A DNA stretch of 64,000 nt from Quadrisphaera sp. DSM 44207 (GTDB lineage Bacteria; Actinomycetota; Actinomycetes; Actinomycetales; Quadrisphaeraceae). A program made the translations under genes and the position numbers. Shown in pieces: positions 23,365 through 32,582 of the stretch (its first letter is position 1; each line of letters begins with the position of its first letter). Below the pieces are notes generated by a model, which had not been told where the DNA came from, searched no databases, and saw only the letters and a program-made list of their open reading frames with translations. The DNA lies in assembly GCF_900101335.1 (NCBI RefSeq), contig NZ_FNKA01000004.1, positions 124,001 through 188,000 of the forward strand, in the 5' to 3' direction.

Positions 23365-24309
23365 CGCCGCCTCCGGCGCCCCGGGGAGCGGGGCGGGCTC
23401 GCGCCGGCGCAGCTCGTCGAGGCGCACGAGCGCCACGCCGGCCAGGACGAGCGCGCCGCCGAGGAGCTGGACGGACGCGGGCACCTGCCCCAGCAGCAGC
23501 CAGGCGAAGAGCACGGCGAAGAGGACCTCGGTCAGGCCCACGAACGCGGCCAGGCGGGCCCCCAGCGAGCGGGCCGCGCGAACGCCGGCGACGTAGGCGA
23601 GCGCCGCCGCGACCAGGGCCAGGGCGAGCACCGGCACCAGCCAGCTCACCCGCGCCCCCAGGAGCACCACGTCGGTGAGCGGGGCGCGCACCGCGAGCGC
23701 CCCGGTGGCCGCGGCCGCCAGGAGCGCGAGCGCGCCGGTGCCCAGCCCGCCCCAGACCAGCACCAGCGGCGGCAGGGGGTCCTCCGCGGCCGCGGCGAGC
23801 ACGAAGTAGACGGCGAGCCCGACGGCCGCGCCGAGCCCCCACAGCACCCCGACCGGGTCCAGTCGGGCGTCGCCGCTGAGGTCGAGGACGAGGATCAGGC
23901 CGACCACGGCGAGCAGGGCGCCGCCGAGGGTCAGGCGCCGGGGGCGCTGGCCGTGGCGCACCCACAGCCAGGCGACGACGAGCAGGGCGCCGGAGTACTC
24001 CAGCAGCAGGGCCACGCCGACCGGGACGCGGGCGACGGCGTTGAAGTAGCACAGCTGGCAGCCGGCCACGGCGACGAGCCCGTACACCACCACCGCCCGG
24101 GCGCCGCGGCGCGGCGCCGCCCGGCGGCCCCGCAGCTGCAGCAGCGCGAGCGGGGTGAGCACGAGGGCGGCGAGAGCGACCCGGGCGGTGACGGCGGCTC
24201 CCGCGCTCCACCCGGCGTCCAGCAGCACCGCCGCGAGGGCGCCGGAGGTGCCGAAGGCGGCGGCGGAGACCAGCGCCAGGCCGAGCCCGGCGCCGCGCGG
24301 AGCGAGCAC
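23353..24309 (-). CDS. EamA/DMT-family transporter
   Basis: 318 residues, ten predicted helices in two five-helix EamA repeats. Typical stretches: AAFGTSGALAAVLLDAGW, ARVPVGVALLLEYSGALLV and FVGLTEVLFAVLFAWLLLG. It likely exports a metabolite or drug across the inner membrane. GTG start preceded by a GGGGG-type ribosome binding site. Divergent from a CGNR zinc-finger gene that probably regulates it. Confidence 0.9.
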   Translation of the reverse strand: MLAPRGAGLGLALVSAAAFGTSGALAAVLLDAGWSAGAAVTARVALAALVLTPLALLQLRGRRAAPRRGARAVVVYGLVAVAGCQLCYFNAVARVPVGVALLLEYSGALLVVAWLWVRHGQRPRRLTLGGALLAVVGLILVLDLSGDARLDPVGVLWGLGAAVGLAVYFVLAAAAEDPLPPLVLVWGGLGTGALALLAAAATGALAVRAPLTDVVLLGARVSWLVPVLALALVAAALAYVAGVRAARSLGARLAAFVGLTEVLFAVLFAWLLLGQVPASVQLLGGALVLAGVALVRLDELRRREPAPLPGAPEAAPTR

Positions 24310-24392
24310 GCAACCCCCTGGGTAAGTGGTGAGCGGACGTAGGATCCTTACAGGTAGCGACGCTAGGGCACCGCGCGAAAGGGGTCAACCGG
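24310..24392. promoter_or_regulatory. Divergent promoter of transporter and CGNR gene
   Basis: 83 bases between two divergent starts. A GTAAG...CTTAC inverted repeat (about 24323-24352) with a GGATCC palindrome inside is a candidate operator. The GAAAGGGG ribosome binding site of the + strand gene is at its right end. Confidence 0.5.
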
Positions 24393-24935
24393 GTGTTCGC
24401 CCATGACACGGAGGTGGCGCTGGCGGCGGCGGCGGCGCTGGTGAACACCGACCGCCCCGGGGCCGACGCCCTGGCCGACACCGCCGCCCTGGACGCCTTC
24501 GTGCGCGCGTGGGACTGGACCGGGTCGCGCCGAGGCGACGACGCCGAGCTCGCCCAGGTGCGGGCGCTGCGGGCGCGGCTGCGCCGGCTGTGGCACCTGG
24601 ACGAGGACGGGCTCGTGGAGGAGGTCAACCGGGTGCTCCGCGACGCCGGCGCGCTGCCCCAGCTGGTCGCGCACGGGAACTGGGGCTACCACCTGCACGC
24701 CACGAGCCCGCGGGCGCCGCTCGCGGACCGGATGGCGGTCGAGGCGGCGATGGCCTTCGCCGACCTGGTGCGCGCCGGTGAGCTGCGGCGCGTGCAGGTG
24801 TGCGCCGCGGCCGGGTGCGCCGACGTGCTGGTGGACCTGTCGAAGAACCGCTCGCGGCGCTTCTGCAGCACCTCGTGCGCGAACCGCACCAACGTCGCCG
24901 CCTTCCGCGCCCGCCGAGCCGCCCACCCCGGGTGA
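24393..24935 (+). CDS. CGNR zinc-finger (ABATE-domain) regulator
   Basis: 180 residues. The N-terminal ABATE-type domain (about 1-125) begins with DTEVALAAAAALVNT. The C-terminal zinc finger has VCAAAGC, then RRFCSTSCANRTNVAAFRAR, giving four cysteines and the CGNR-type element (here CANR). Proteins of this type are DNA-binding regulators, often beside the transporter they control; here an EamA transporter is divergent. GTG start with GAAAGGGG upstream. Confidence 0.88.
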   Translation: MFAHDTEVALAAAAALVNTDRPGADALADTAALDAFVRAWDWTGSRRGDDAELAQVRALRARLRRLWHLDEDGLVEEVNRVLRDAGALPQLVAHGNWGYHLHATSPRAPLADRMAVEAAMAFADLVRAGELRRVQVCAAAGCADVLVDLSKNRSRRFCSTSCANRTNVAAFRARRAAHPG

Positions 24936-24948
24936 GCGGCGCCGGGTC

Positions 24949-25475
24949 GTGGACGTCCGCACGGTCCTCCCCGCCCTCGACGAGGAGCTGGCGCACGCCC
25001 TGGTGGACCTGCAGCAAGCGGCGTGCGCGGTCGAGGCCGTCCTCGTCGGGGACGACCGCATCCCCGCGCTGCACGAGGACGTGCAGGACCTGCGCCGGGC
25101 TCCGTCGCAGTGGCTGGGCGCCTTCACCGGCCAGGACCTGGCCGGTGCCCTCGCCTTCACGCAGGGCCACCTCGTCGAGATCGACCGGCTCGTGGTCGCC
25201 CTGCGCGCGCACCGGCGCGGAGTCGGCACCGCGCTGGTGCGCGCGGTGCTCGAACGCGCCGGCACCCGGCCCACCGCGGTGGCCACCGGCGGGAGAACGC
25301 CCCGGCCAGATCGCTCTACGAGCGGCTCGGCTTCGCCGACCGCGGGGACGAGGAGGTCCTGCCCGGGTTGTGGACCACCCACCTCGTCCACGCGCCGCGG
25401 CTGCGCGGCCCGGGGGTCAGCGCTCCCGGTCGTAGACCGTCGCGACGGCCCCGGTGTCGGAGACGGCGCTGCTGA
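24949..25475 (+). pseudogene. GNAT acetyltransferase broken by a frameshift
   Basis: The first frame encodes a GNAT N-terminus with FTGQDLAGALAF, VEIDRLVVALRAHRRGVGTAL and the acetyl-CoA P-loop region. Near base 25290 the coding signal moves to another frame, where ENAPARSLYERLGFADRG, the conserved GNAT C-terminus, continues through LPGLWTTHLVH. A single missing base in a GGCGGG run explains it. Either an inactive gene or a sequencing error. The shifted frame stops inside the convergent DHFR-like gene. Confidence 0.75.
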
Positions 25476-26049
25476 CCAGGCTCCAGCGCGAGCGGGGCAG
25501 GCCGTCGTCGAAGAGGCGCTCGCCGCTGCCGAGCACCTCGGGGCACCAGAGGACCGCGAGCCGGTCCAGGGCGTCGACGGCCAGCAGGCCGCGCACGAGG
25601 GCGCCCCCCAGGACCAGGACGTCCCCGCCGCGCTGGCGGCGCAGCTGGTTGGTGACCTGGGTCGGGGAGACCCCCAGCACCCAGGCGTTGCGCCATCCCG
25701 GCTCGGTCAGCGAGGGCGAGACGACGATCTTCTCCACCTCGTCCAGCCAGCGGGCGAAGGCGCGGTCGCGCAGGTCGGCGGCGGCAGCGGCGGAGCCGTC
25801 CGCGGAGTCCTCGGCCAGCGGCTGCCACGCCTCGCGCAGGCCCTCGTAGTCCTCACCACCCACCAGCACGGTCGTCGCCGACCCGGACAGCTGCTCCCGG
25901 AGCTCCCGCGCCGCGTCGCTGAGCACGTGCGGCACCGCCCAGTCCGCGTCCAGGTCACCACCAGGACCGGGCGTCCGCCCGTCCAGCGCCACGCAGACGC
26001 TGCCGACCACGGTCCTGCCCGTCCTGACCTCCGCCACGCCGCTCATCAT
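25417..26049 (-). CDS. Dihydrofolate reductase / RibD C-terminal family protein
   Basis: 210 residues. It begins GSVCVALDGRTPGPGGDLD, which is the first strand and loop of the RibD_C fold. Later stretches LTEPGWRNAWVLG, GGDVLVLGGALVRGLLA and PEVLGSGERLFDDG are the NADPH-binding and C-terminal family motifs. Such proteins reduce pterin-like or other small substrates; the actual reaction is unknown. Two ATG codons (26049 and 26046) are possible starts. Confidence 0.82.
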   Translation of the reverse strand: MMSGVAEVRTGRTVVGSVCVALDGRTPGPGGDLDADWAVPHVLSDAARELREQLSGSATTVLVGGEDYEGLREAWQPLAEDSADGSAAAAADLRDRAFARWLDEVEKIVVSPSLTEPGWRNAWVLGVSPTQVTNQLRRQRGGDVLVLGGALVRGLLAVDALDRLAVLWCPEVLGSGERLFDDGLPRSRWSLVSSAVSDTGAVATVYDRER

Positions 26050-26194
26050 GGGTGGCCCGCCCCTGGTGCCGCGACACGGCGCCCGCGCAGGAGGCGGCGT
26101 GGGTGCGGTCGTCCAGGTACGCGACCGGACCTGAAGGCCCCAGGGCGTGAGAGGGAACTGGAGGCGGACGCCCGTCCACCCCTCAGTCCTCTGC

Positions 26195-27196
26195 TCAGGC
26201 CGCGCGCTCGAGCAGCGCCCGCCCGAGGTCGCGCCCGGAGCGCCACGCCTGCTCCACGCGCGGCCTGCCGCCCCAGCCGTCGCCGCAGACCCCCAGCAGG
26301 CCGGTCGCGACCCCGCCGACCCAGCACGGCTCCTCGTGCGGCTCGGTCGGTGACGCGAAGGACCAGCGCTGCACCCCCACCTGCAGCGGCGCCGGTGGGC
26401 GCGGCGTGCCGAGGACGTCGCCCAGGTGCTCCAGCACCGGCTCGACCAGGGCCTCGGGCCGGTGCAGGTGCGGCTGCGCGGCCTCCCCCGTGGAGTGGGC
26501 GACGAGCACGGGCGCGCCGTCCCCGCGGCGCCGGCCGTCGTCGGCGACCAGGGACAGCACCGGGTCGTCGTTGACGAAGGCGGCGTCCAGCTCCGGCCAC
26601 CACCGCTGCTCCCACGCGCCCCAGACGGTGACCACCGGGCTCCACGGTCGGCTCAGCACGCGCCGGGCGCTCGCCAGGCCGTCCGCGGCCGCGACGTCGA
26701 GCAGCCGCCCCGCCTGCGGGTCCGGCATGGCCAGCACCACGGCCTCGGCGGGCTCGCCGTCCACCGCCGGACGCCCGTCGACCACGCCGACCGAGCGCGC
26801 GGTCCTCCCCGAGGCGACGTCCAGCCCGGTAGCGAGGTGGTCGACCAGGCCGCGCAGGCCGCCCGGCGCCGCCCACCGCTGCGGGCCCGCGGTGGTGCCG
26901 CGCAGCCCGCCGGGACCGGCCACGGCGAGGGTGTCGGTCCACGGGCGGGCCAGACCGGCGTCCGACCAGCCCGAGACGACGGCGGCGAAGTCCGGGTCGC
27001 TGACGGTGAAGTAGGCGGCGCCGGTGTCGACGACGTGCCGCCCGCCCCCGGGCAGCTCCACGGCGCGCGCGCCCATCCGTCCGCCGGGGCGGTGCCCGCG
27101 GTCGAGCACGCGCACCTGCACCCCGCCGGCGCGCAGGACCTGGGCGCAGGCGACGCCGGAGATGCCGGCGCCGACGACGACCGCGCTCGGGCTCAC
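26195..27196 (-). CDS. FAD-dependent amine-oxidase/renalase-like oxidoreductase
   Basis: 333 residues with an N-terminal Rossmann FAD motif (VVVGAGISGVACAQVLRAGG, then RPGGRMGARAV), the DTGAAYFTV segment typical of renalase-like proteins, and a C-terminal FAD-contact region GLLGVCGDGWGG. The likely role is oxidation of a small NADH- or amine-type substrate. GTG start. Third gene of a minus-strand unit after the helicase and DUF3151 genes, 19 bases from the latter. Confidence 0.85.
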   Translation of the reverse strand: MSPSAVVVGAGISGVACAQVLRAGGVQVRVLDRGHRPGGRMGARAVELPGGGRHVVDTGAAYFTVSDPDFAAVVSGWSDAGLARPWTDTLAVAGPGGLRGTTAGPQRWAAPGGLRGLVDHLATGLDVASGRTARSVGVVDGRPAVDGEPAEAVVLAMPDPQAGRLLDVAAADGLASARRVLSRPWSPVVTVWGAWEQRWWPELDAAFVNDDPVLSLVADDGRRRGDGAPVLVAHSTGEAAQPHLHRPEALVEPVLEHLGDVLGTPRPPAPLQVGVQRWSFASPTEPHEEPCWVGGVATGLLGVCGDGWGGRPRVEQAWRSGRDLGRALLERAA

Positions 27197-27215
27197 GCGG
27201 GACGCACCCGGGACG

Positions 27216-27674
27216 TCACTCGCGGTACCCGCTGCCGGCGAGGCGGTCGACCGCGGCCGGGTCGCACTCGGCGAGCAGCTGCGCGCACCGGGCGGCCTCG
27301 TCGTCCTCGTCGAGCGCTGCGGCGGCGCGGCCGAGGATCGCGATCGAGCGCAGGACGCCGCGGTTGGGCTCGTGGTGCCACGGCACCGGCCCGGTGCCGC
27401 GCCAGCCGGCGCGGCGCAGCGCGTCCAGGCCGCGGTGGTAGCCGGTGCGGGCGAAGGCGTACGCGTCGACGAACCGGCCGGCGGCGAACGCCTCGTCGGC
27501 CAGCACCGCCCACGCCAGGCTGGACGCCGGGTGGCGGGCGGCGAGCTCCTCGGACGCGACGCGCTCGCGCAGCAGCCGGGCGACGACCGTGTCGGGGTGG
27601 TCCTCGGGCAGCAGCGTTGGCGGCGGGCCGCTCGTGGCCCCGGGCATCGGCAGGGAGTCGGGCATGCCGCTCAT
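27216..27674 (-). CDS. DUF3151 domain protein
   Basis: 152 residues of the actinobacterial DUF3151 family, recognisable by PASSLAWAVLADEAFAAG, AYAFARTGYHRGLDALRRAG and GPVPWHHEPNRGVLRS. The function is unknown; the gene is usually between fba and purA in actinobacteria, both of which are in this window but separated by inserted genes. The ATG chosen follows GGCGGCAGG; an ATG three codons later is possible. Confidence 0.9.
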   Translation of the reverse strand: MSGMPDSLPMPGATSGPPPTLLPEDHPDTVVARLLRERVASEELAARHPASSLAWAVLADEAFAAGRFVDAYAFARTGYHRGLDALRRAGWRGTGPVPWHHEPNRGVLRSIAILGRAAAALDEDDEAARCAQLLAECDPAAVDRLAGSGYRE

Positions 27675-27684
27675 CCTGCCGCCG

Positions 27685-29253
27685 TCAGCTCCGCGACGCC
27701 CGACCGGCGGAGCGGGAGGGACGGCGCCCCGACGACGGCCCCGTCGGCGCGCCCGAGCCGGCGCCGGGCGTGCTGGTGCTGTAGACGCTGCCGTGCCCGC
27801 CCGTGCGGCCCCCGGCGCTGCCGCCCGTGCCGCCGCTCGTGCCGCCCCCGCCACCGCCGCGGCGCCGAGAGCGCGACGCACCACCGGACGCACGGGCCGT
27901 CGTGCCGCCGGTCGCACGGGCCGTCGCGCGGGCCGGGGTCGCCGGCGCGGGAGCGGCCGGGGGCGCGGGCTCCACGTGCGCCGCCCGCTCCCCGCGCAGC
28001 TCGGCGACGACGGGCGAGTCCGCCGTCACCGCGTGCTGCGTGGCCGTGATGCGGGCCTGGCGCATGAGGGAGCGCACGTCCCCGGCCTCGTCCGGCGTCA
28101 TGACGGTGACGACGTCCCCCCCGGAGCCGGCGCGCGCCGTGCGGCCCGAGCGGTGCAGGTACGCCTTGTGCTCGGTCGGCGGGTCGACGTGCACGACGAG
28201 CTCGACCTCGTCGACGTGGATGCCGCGGGCGGCGATGTCGGTGGCGACGAGCACCTTCACGTCGCCGGAGGAGAACGCGGCGAGGTTGCGCTGCCGCGCG
28301 TTCTGCGACAGGTTGCCGTGCAGGTCGACGGCGGGGACGCCGGCGGCCGTCAGCTGCTTCGCGAGCTTCTTCGCCTGGTGCTTGGTGCGCAGGAACAGCA
28401 CGCGCCGTCCGGTGCCCTGCGCGAGCGCGCGCACCACGGCGGTCTTCGCGTCCGGGGTGGGCACGGCGAGCACGTGGTGGGTCATGGCCGGCACCGGCGA
28501 GGCGGCGGGGTCGACGGCGTGCGCGAGCGGGCGCGACAGGTACCGCGTGACGAGGACGTCCACGCCGTTGTCGAGCGTGGCGGAGAACAGCAGGCGCTGG
28601 CCGCCGCGCGGGGTGGCGTCGAGGATGCGGCGCACGCCGGGGAGGAACCCGAGGTCGGCCATGTGGTCGGCCTCGTCGAGCACCGTGACCTCGACGGCGT
28701 CGAGGACGACCTCCCGCTGGCGCATCAGGTCCTCGAGCCGGCCCGGGCAGGCGATGACGACGTCCACGCCGCCCCGCAGCGCCGTGACCTGCCGGCCCTG
28801 CGGCACGCCGCCGAAGACCACGGTGGTCCTCAGCCCGGCCGCCGCGGCCAGCGGCTCGACCGTCGCGGCGATCTGGGTGGCCAGCTCGCGCGTGGGGGCC
28901 AGGACGAGGCCGCGCGGGCGCTGAGGGGCGCGGCGGGTGCCGGACGCCGCGAGGCGGGCGACCAGGGGGAGCGCGAACGCGAGGGTCTTGCCGGAGCCGG
29001 TCTTGCCCCGCCCGAGCACGTCGCGCCCGGCGAGCGTGTCCGGCAGCGTCGCGGCCTGGATCGGGAAGGGGCTGGTCAGGCCGCGGCGGGCCAGGTCGGC
29101 GACGAGGGCGTCCGGCACGCCGAGGCCGGCGAAGGTGGCGCCCTCGAGCGGCGCGGCGCTCGCGGGCGGCGAGGCGGGCGCGGTCCGCGCGGCGGGCGCG
29201 GCGGGGCGCGCCGACGCGGACGGGCGCGGGCGGGGCAGGGCGGTGCTGGGCAC
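27685..29253 (-). CDS. DEAD-box RNA helicase
   Basis: ATP-dependent RNA remodelling enzyme. Q-motif region FPIQAATLPDTLAGRDVLG, motif I GKTGSGKT, Ia APTRELATQI, II LDEADHMADLGFL, III LFSATLDNG, V ATDIAARGIHVDEV and VI HRSGRTARAG are intact. A Gly/Ser/Arg-rich C-terminal tail of about 110 residues is likely for RNA binding. The GTG chosen has GAGAGG upstream; an ATG at 29286 without a ribosome binding site would add 11 residues. The N-terminal 50 residues are Ala/Pro-rich. Confidence 0.93.
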   Translation of the reverse strand: MPSTALPRPRPSASARPAAPAARTAPASPPASAAPLEGATFAGLGVPDALVADLARRGLTSPFPIQAATLPDTLAGRDVLGRGKTGSGKTLAFALPLVARLAASGTRRAPQRPRGLVLAPTRELATQIAATVEPLAAAAGLRTTVVFGGVPQGRQVTALRGGVDVVIACPGRLEDLMRQREVVLDAVEVTVLDEADHMADLGFLPGVRRILDATPRGGQRLLFSATLDNGVDVLVTRYLSRPLAHAVDPAASPVPAMTHHVLAVPTPDAKTAVVRALAQGTGRRVLFLRTKHQAKKLAKQLTAAGVPAVDLHGNLSQNARQRNLAAFSSGDVKVLVATDIAARGIHVDEVELVVHVDPPTEHKAYLHRSGRTARAGSGGDVVTVMTPDEAGDVRSLMRQARITATQHAVTADSPVVAELRGERAAHVEPAPPAAPAPATPARATARATGGTTARASGGASRSRRRGGGGGGTSGGTGGSAGGRTGGHGSVYSTSTPGAGSGAPTGPSSGRRPSRSAGRASRS

Positions 29254-29504
29254 GGGTGGTCGCCTCTCAGGCGGTCGGGTGCGCATCGCGGGGCGATGGC
29301 GGCGGCTCTCGGCGGGTCGCGGCTGCGGGCAGCCTGGACCGGCGCGGCACGAGGAGCACGGGGGTGTCGGCGCTCCCGGCCGCTGGCCGGGCGCTGCCGC
29401 GCACACCCATTGTGGCGCATCGCCCGCCTCGCCGGGGGACCGCCGGACGATCGGTGTGTCATCACCGAGCGTGCACCGTCAGTTGCAGTTAGTGTGGGGC
29501 GGTC

Positions 29505-29876
29505 ATGATCGAGCTGTCCACCACGCCCACGACGGCCACCGTGACCGTCACCGGCGACCTCGACCTCGCCGAGCGGGGCTCCTTCCCGGAGATCGCCGCG
29601 CGGGTGGCGGGGCTGCGCCGCCAGCTGCTCGTGGCGGACCTGTGCGCGACGACGTTCCTGGACTCCAGCGGCGCGGCGTTCCTGATCTCCCTCGCCGAGT
29701 CCGCGCGGCGCCGGGGCGGGGTGGTGGTGCTGCGCGGGGCCAGCGAGCGCGAGCTGTTCGTCCTGGAGGTCTGCGGGGCGCTCGAGAGCTTCCGCGTCGA
29801 CGCCCGGCACCGGTGCGCCGGCGCGCAGGAGGCGCCCGGCCCGTGGCGCCGGCACCCGGACCCCGCCGCCGGCTGA
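29505..29876 (+). CDS. STAS-domain anti-sigma factor antagonist
   Basis: 123 residues of the SpoIIAA/RsbV fold. VTVTGDLDLAERGSF begins the domain; FLDSSGAAFL (residues 51-60) contains the serine phosphorylation site. In partner switching the unphosphorylated form binds the anti-sigma kinase. It lies next to, and converges with, the LOV-PP2C-HATPase gene, whose phosphatase domain would activate it. The last 25 residues are an extra Pro/Ala-rich tail. Confidence 0.88.
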   Translation: MIELSTTPTTATVTVTGDLDLAERGSFPEIAARVAGLRRQLLVADLCATTFLDSSGAAFLISLAESARRRGGVVVLRGASERELFVLEVCGALESFRVDARHRCAGAQEAPGPWRRHPDPAAG

Positions 29877-29916
29877 GCCCGCCGGGGCGGTGGGGAGCGC
29901 ACGGCCGCCGCGGGGG

Positions 29917-32484
29917 TCAGGACGGGTCGCCCGCGGGCAGGGCCGGCAGCAGCGCCCAGACCGTCTTGCCCGCCCCGGAGCGGCGCCAGCCCCACTCCGC
30001 CAGCCGCTCGACCACCTGCAGCCCGTACCCGCCCGTCCCGGGCGCCTCGCCGCCGCGCGGCTGCGGCGGCGCCGGGTTCGCGTCGTCCACCTCCACGAGC
30101 AGCCCTCGGCCGGTGTGGCGCACCCGCAGCCCGACGGGCCCCCACCCGTGCAGCACCGCGTTGGCGACGAGCTCGGAGACCACGAGCTCGGCCTCGGGCC
30201 CGGCCTGCAGCCGCCAGGCCGCGCACGTGGTGAGCACGTGCCGGCGGGCGCGCCCGATCGACGACGGGTCACCCGGCAGCTGCCAGCGCCGCTGGCGCGG
30301 GGTGCCCTCGGGCTCCTGCACGAGCTCCCCGGCCCGCGGCACCCGCACCACGACGACGGCCAGGTCGTCCTCGGGGTCGTCCCCCAGCGCGGCCAGCAGC
30401 TGCTCCCCCACCCCGGCGGCGTCGCTCGGCGCCAGCACCGCGCAGACCTCCCGCAGCCGCTCCAGGCCCGCCGCGAGCGGGCGCGAGCGCCGCTCGACCA
30501 GCCCGTCGGTGTAGAGCACGAGCACGTCGCCCGGCCCCAGGACGACGGACGCCGTCGAGCGCGGCCGGTCCCCCACGCCCACCAGGGTGCCGCCGCGCTC
30601 GTCCAGCAGCTGCACGCCGGCCACGCGCCCGTCGCCGCCGGCGCGCACCAGCACGGGCGGCAGGTGGCCCGCGCGGGTCCAGTCCAGCTCCCACGCGCTG
30701 CCGCCGGCCCCGCCCGGCGGCCCGAGGGGGCGCAGGCGCCCGTAGACCATGCTCGCGGAGCGGGAGATGCGCATGCCGTTGACCAGCTGGTCCACGCGCA
30801 TGACGACCGTGCCGGGCTCCTCCTGCTCGAAGGCGTAGGCCCGCACCACCGAGCGCAGCTGCCCCATGGACGCCGCGGCCTCCACGTCGTGGCCCACGAC
30901 GTCCCCGACGACGAGGCCGACCGCGCCGCCGCCGAGCGGCAGGACGTCGTACCAGTCGCCCCCCACCTGCGCGTGCTCGGCGCTCGGGGCGTAGTAGGAC
31001 CACAGGTCCAGGCCCGGCACGGCCAGGTGCTCGGGCAGCATGCTGCGCTGCAGCGTCTCGGCGAGGGCGTGCTCGCGCGCGTAGAGGCGCACGTTCTCCA
31101 GCGACAGCCCCACGCGCCGGGCCACCTCGCCGAGCAGCGCCGCGGCGTCCTCGCCCGGCGGGGCGTCCGCGCCGAGCAGCAGCAGCGCCAGCGCGCCGCG
31201 CCGGCCGGGCACCGCGATCGCGGTGAAGGCGTCCTGGCGCGCGGCCCCCAGCTCGCCCGCCACCCAGCGCGTCAGCGTCCCCGGCGCCCAGCGCTCGCGC
31301 AGCGACGCCGCGACGGGACCGGCGGTGGTGCCCGCGAGCAGGCCGCCGAGCGGGTCGTGCTCGCCGCCCGGGAAGCCGCCGCGCGGCACCGGGAAGGAGC
31401 TGCGGCTGACGCCGTCCTCCACGCCCACGGCGGCCACGACCCGCACGCCGCCGTCGACGAGCAGCACCGCGGACCACTGCGCGCGCCAGCCGCTGTCGCG
31501 GCTGGCGACCAGCACCTCCGCGACCTCGCGCAGCGCGGAGGGGGAGTCGAGCTCGGCGACCGCGTCGGCGACGTCGGCGAGCAGGGCCAGGCGCGAGCGC
31601 GCCTCGCGCTCCGCGGCGAGCGCGGCCATGCGCTCCTGCTGCACGAGCACGCGCGGGGTGACGTCGGCCTGGACCCCGACGTAGCTGACGAGGCGGCCGC
31701 CGGCGTCGAAGACCGGTGAGAGGGACAGCTCGTTCCAGAAGGCCGTGCCGTCGGCGCGGTAGTTCAGCAGGGTCTCCACGACCCCCTCCTCGCGCTCGAG
31801 CGCCCGCCGGATGCGGCCCACGGCGGCGGGGTCGGTGTCCGGGCCCTGCAGGAAGCGGCAGTTGCGCCCCAGCGCCTGCTCGGGCGGGTACCCGGTCGTC
31901 GCCGTGAACGCCGGGTTCACCCACACCAGCGGCAGGTCCTCCTGGGAGGGGTCGCTGATGGTGAACGCCAGGCCCGTGGCCACCAGCGCCCGCTCGCGCA
32001 GCTCGTGCAGCCCTCCGGACGCCGCGCCGGCCGGGACCGGCGCCGCGACGGGCACGAGCAGGACGAGGGCGGTGTCCTCCAGGCCCGGCGGCGCCGCCAG
32101 CGGCAGCGGCTCCAGGGCGCCCAGCGGCAGGCCGGTCACCCACAGCGGCCCCGCCAGCCGCGACGGCCCGGCGCTGCGGCGCGGGTCGCGGTGCACCAGC
32201 TCCCCCGCCACCGGCTCCCCGAGCGCCGAGCGCGCCACCGGGCCGGCGGCGGAGGACAGGGCCTGCCCGGACGGCGCCGGGTGCCCCGACGGGGTCGACA
32301 GGCCGGCGCGGCGCGCCCACTCCTGCGCTGCCAGCGGCAGGGACTGCGGGCCCGCCAGGGCGGTCGCGGCGCGGTTGGCGTGCAGCACGGCGCCGGTCGT
32401 CAGGTCCACCAGCAGGACGGCGACACCGGCCTCGTGCGCCAGGCGCGACAGGGCGCGCGCAGGGGGCTCCTGCACCTGGCTCAA
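29917..32484 (-). CDS. LOV-GAF-PP2C(SpoIIE)-HATPase photosensory phosphatase/kinase
   Basis: 855 residues. A weak PAS-like segment (about 1-150), a LOV domain (about 170-285) with the flavin-cysteine motif GRNCRFLQ (Cys209), a GAF domain (300-470), a SpoIIE-type PP2C phosphatase (485-690: GGDWYDVLPLGGG, VVGDVVGHDVEAAASMGQL, LYTDGLVERR) and a C-terminal RsbW-like ATPase (720-855: VVSELVANAVLHGW, GTGGYGLQVVERLAEWGW). Blue light would change phosphatase or kinase output on STAS partners. The TTG start is chosen because AGGAG lies eight bases upstream. Two STAS genes flank it. Confidence 0.9.
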   Translation of the reverse strand: MSQVQEPPARALSRLAHEAGVAVLLVDLTTGAVLHANRAATALAGPQSLPLAAQEWARRAGLSTPSGHPAPSGQALSSAAGPVARSALGEPVAGELVHRDPRRSAGPSRLAGPLWVTGLPLGALEPLPLAAPPGLEDTALVLLVPVAAPVPAGAASGGLHELRERALVATGLAFTISDPSQEDLPLVWVNPAFTATTGYPPEQALGRNCRFLQGPDTDPAAVGRIRRALEREEGVVETLLNYRADGTAFWNELSLSPVFDAGGRLVSYVGVQADVTPRVLVQQERMAALAAEREARSRLALLADVADAVAELDSPSALREVAEVLVASRDSGWRAQWSAVLLVDGGVRVVAAVGVEDGVSRSSFPVPRGGFPGGEHDPLGGLLAGTTAGPVAASLRERWAPGTLTRWVAGELGAARQDAFTAIAVPGRRGALALLLLGADAPPGEDAAALLGEVARRVGLSLENVRLYAREHALAETLQRSMLPEHLAVPGLDLWSYYAPSAEHAQVGGDWYDVLPLGGGAVGLVVGDVVGHDVEAAASMGQLRSVVRAYAFEQEEPGTVVMRVDQLVNGMRISRSASMVYGRLRPLGPPGGAGGSAWELDWTRAGHLPPVLVRAGGDGRVAGVQLLDERGGTLVGVGDRPRSTASVVLGPGDVLVLYTDGLVERRSRPLAAGLERLREVCAVLAPSDAAGVGEQLLAALGDDPEDDLAVVVVRVPRAGELVQEPEGTPRQRRWQLPGDPSSIGRARRHVLTTCAAWRLQAGPEAELVVSELVANAVLHGWGPVGLRVRHTGRGLLVEVDDANPAPPQPRGGEAPGTGGYGLQVVERLAEWGWRRSGAGKTVWALLPALPAGDPS

Positions 32485-32582
32485 CGGCGCATCTCCTGAT
32501 CTCCTATGGTCTACCCGGCCCGCGCGGCGCGCACGGCCGGACGGAGCACCCGACGGAGCACCCGCGGTCACGAGGAGGCACG

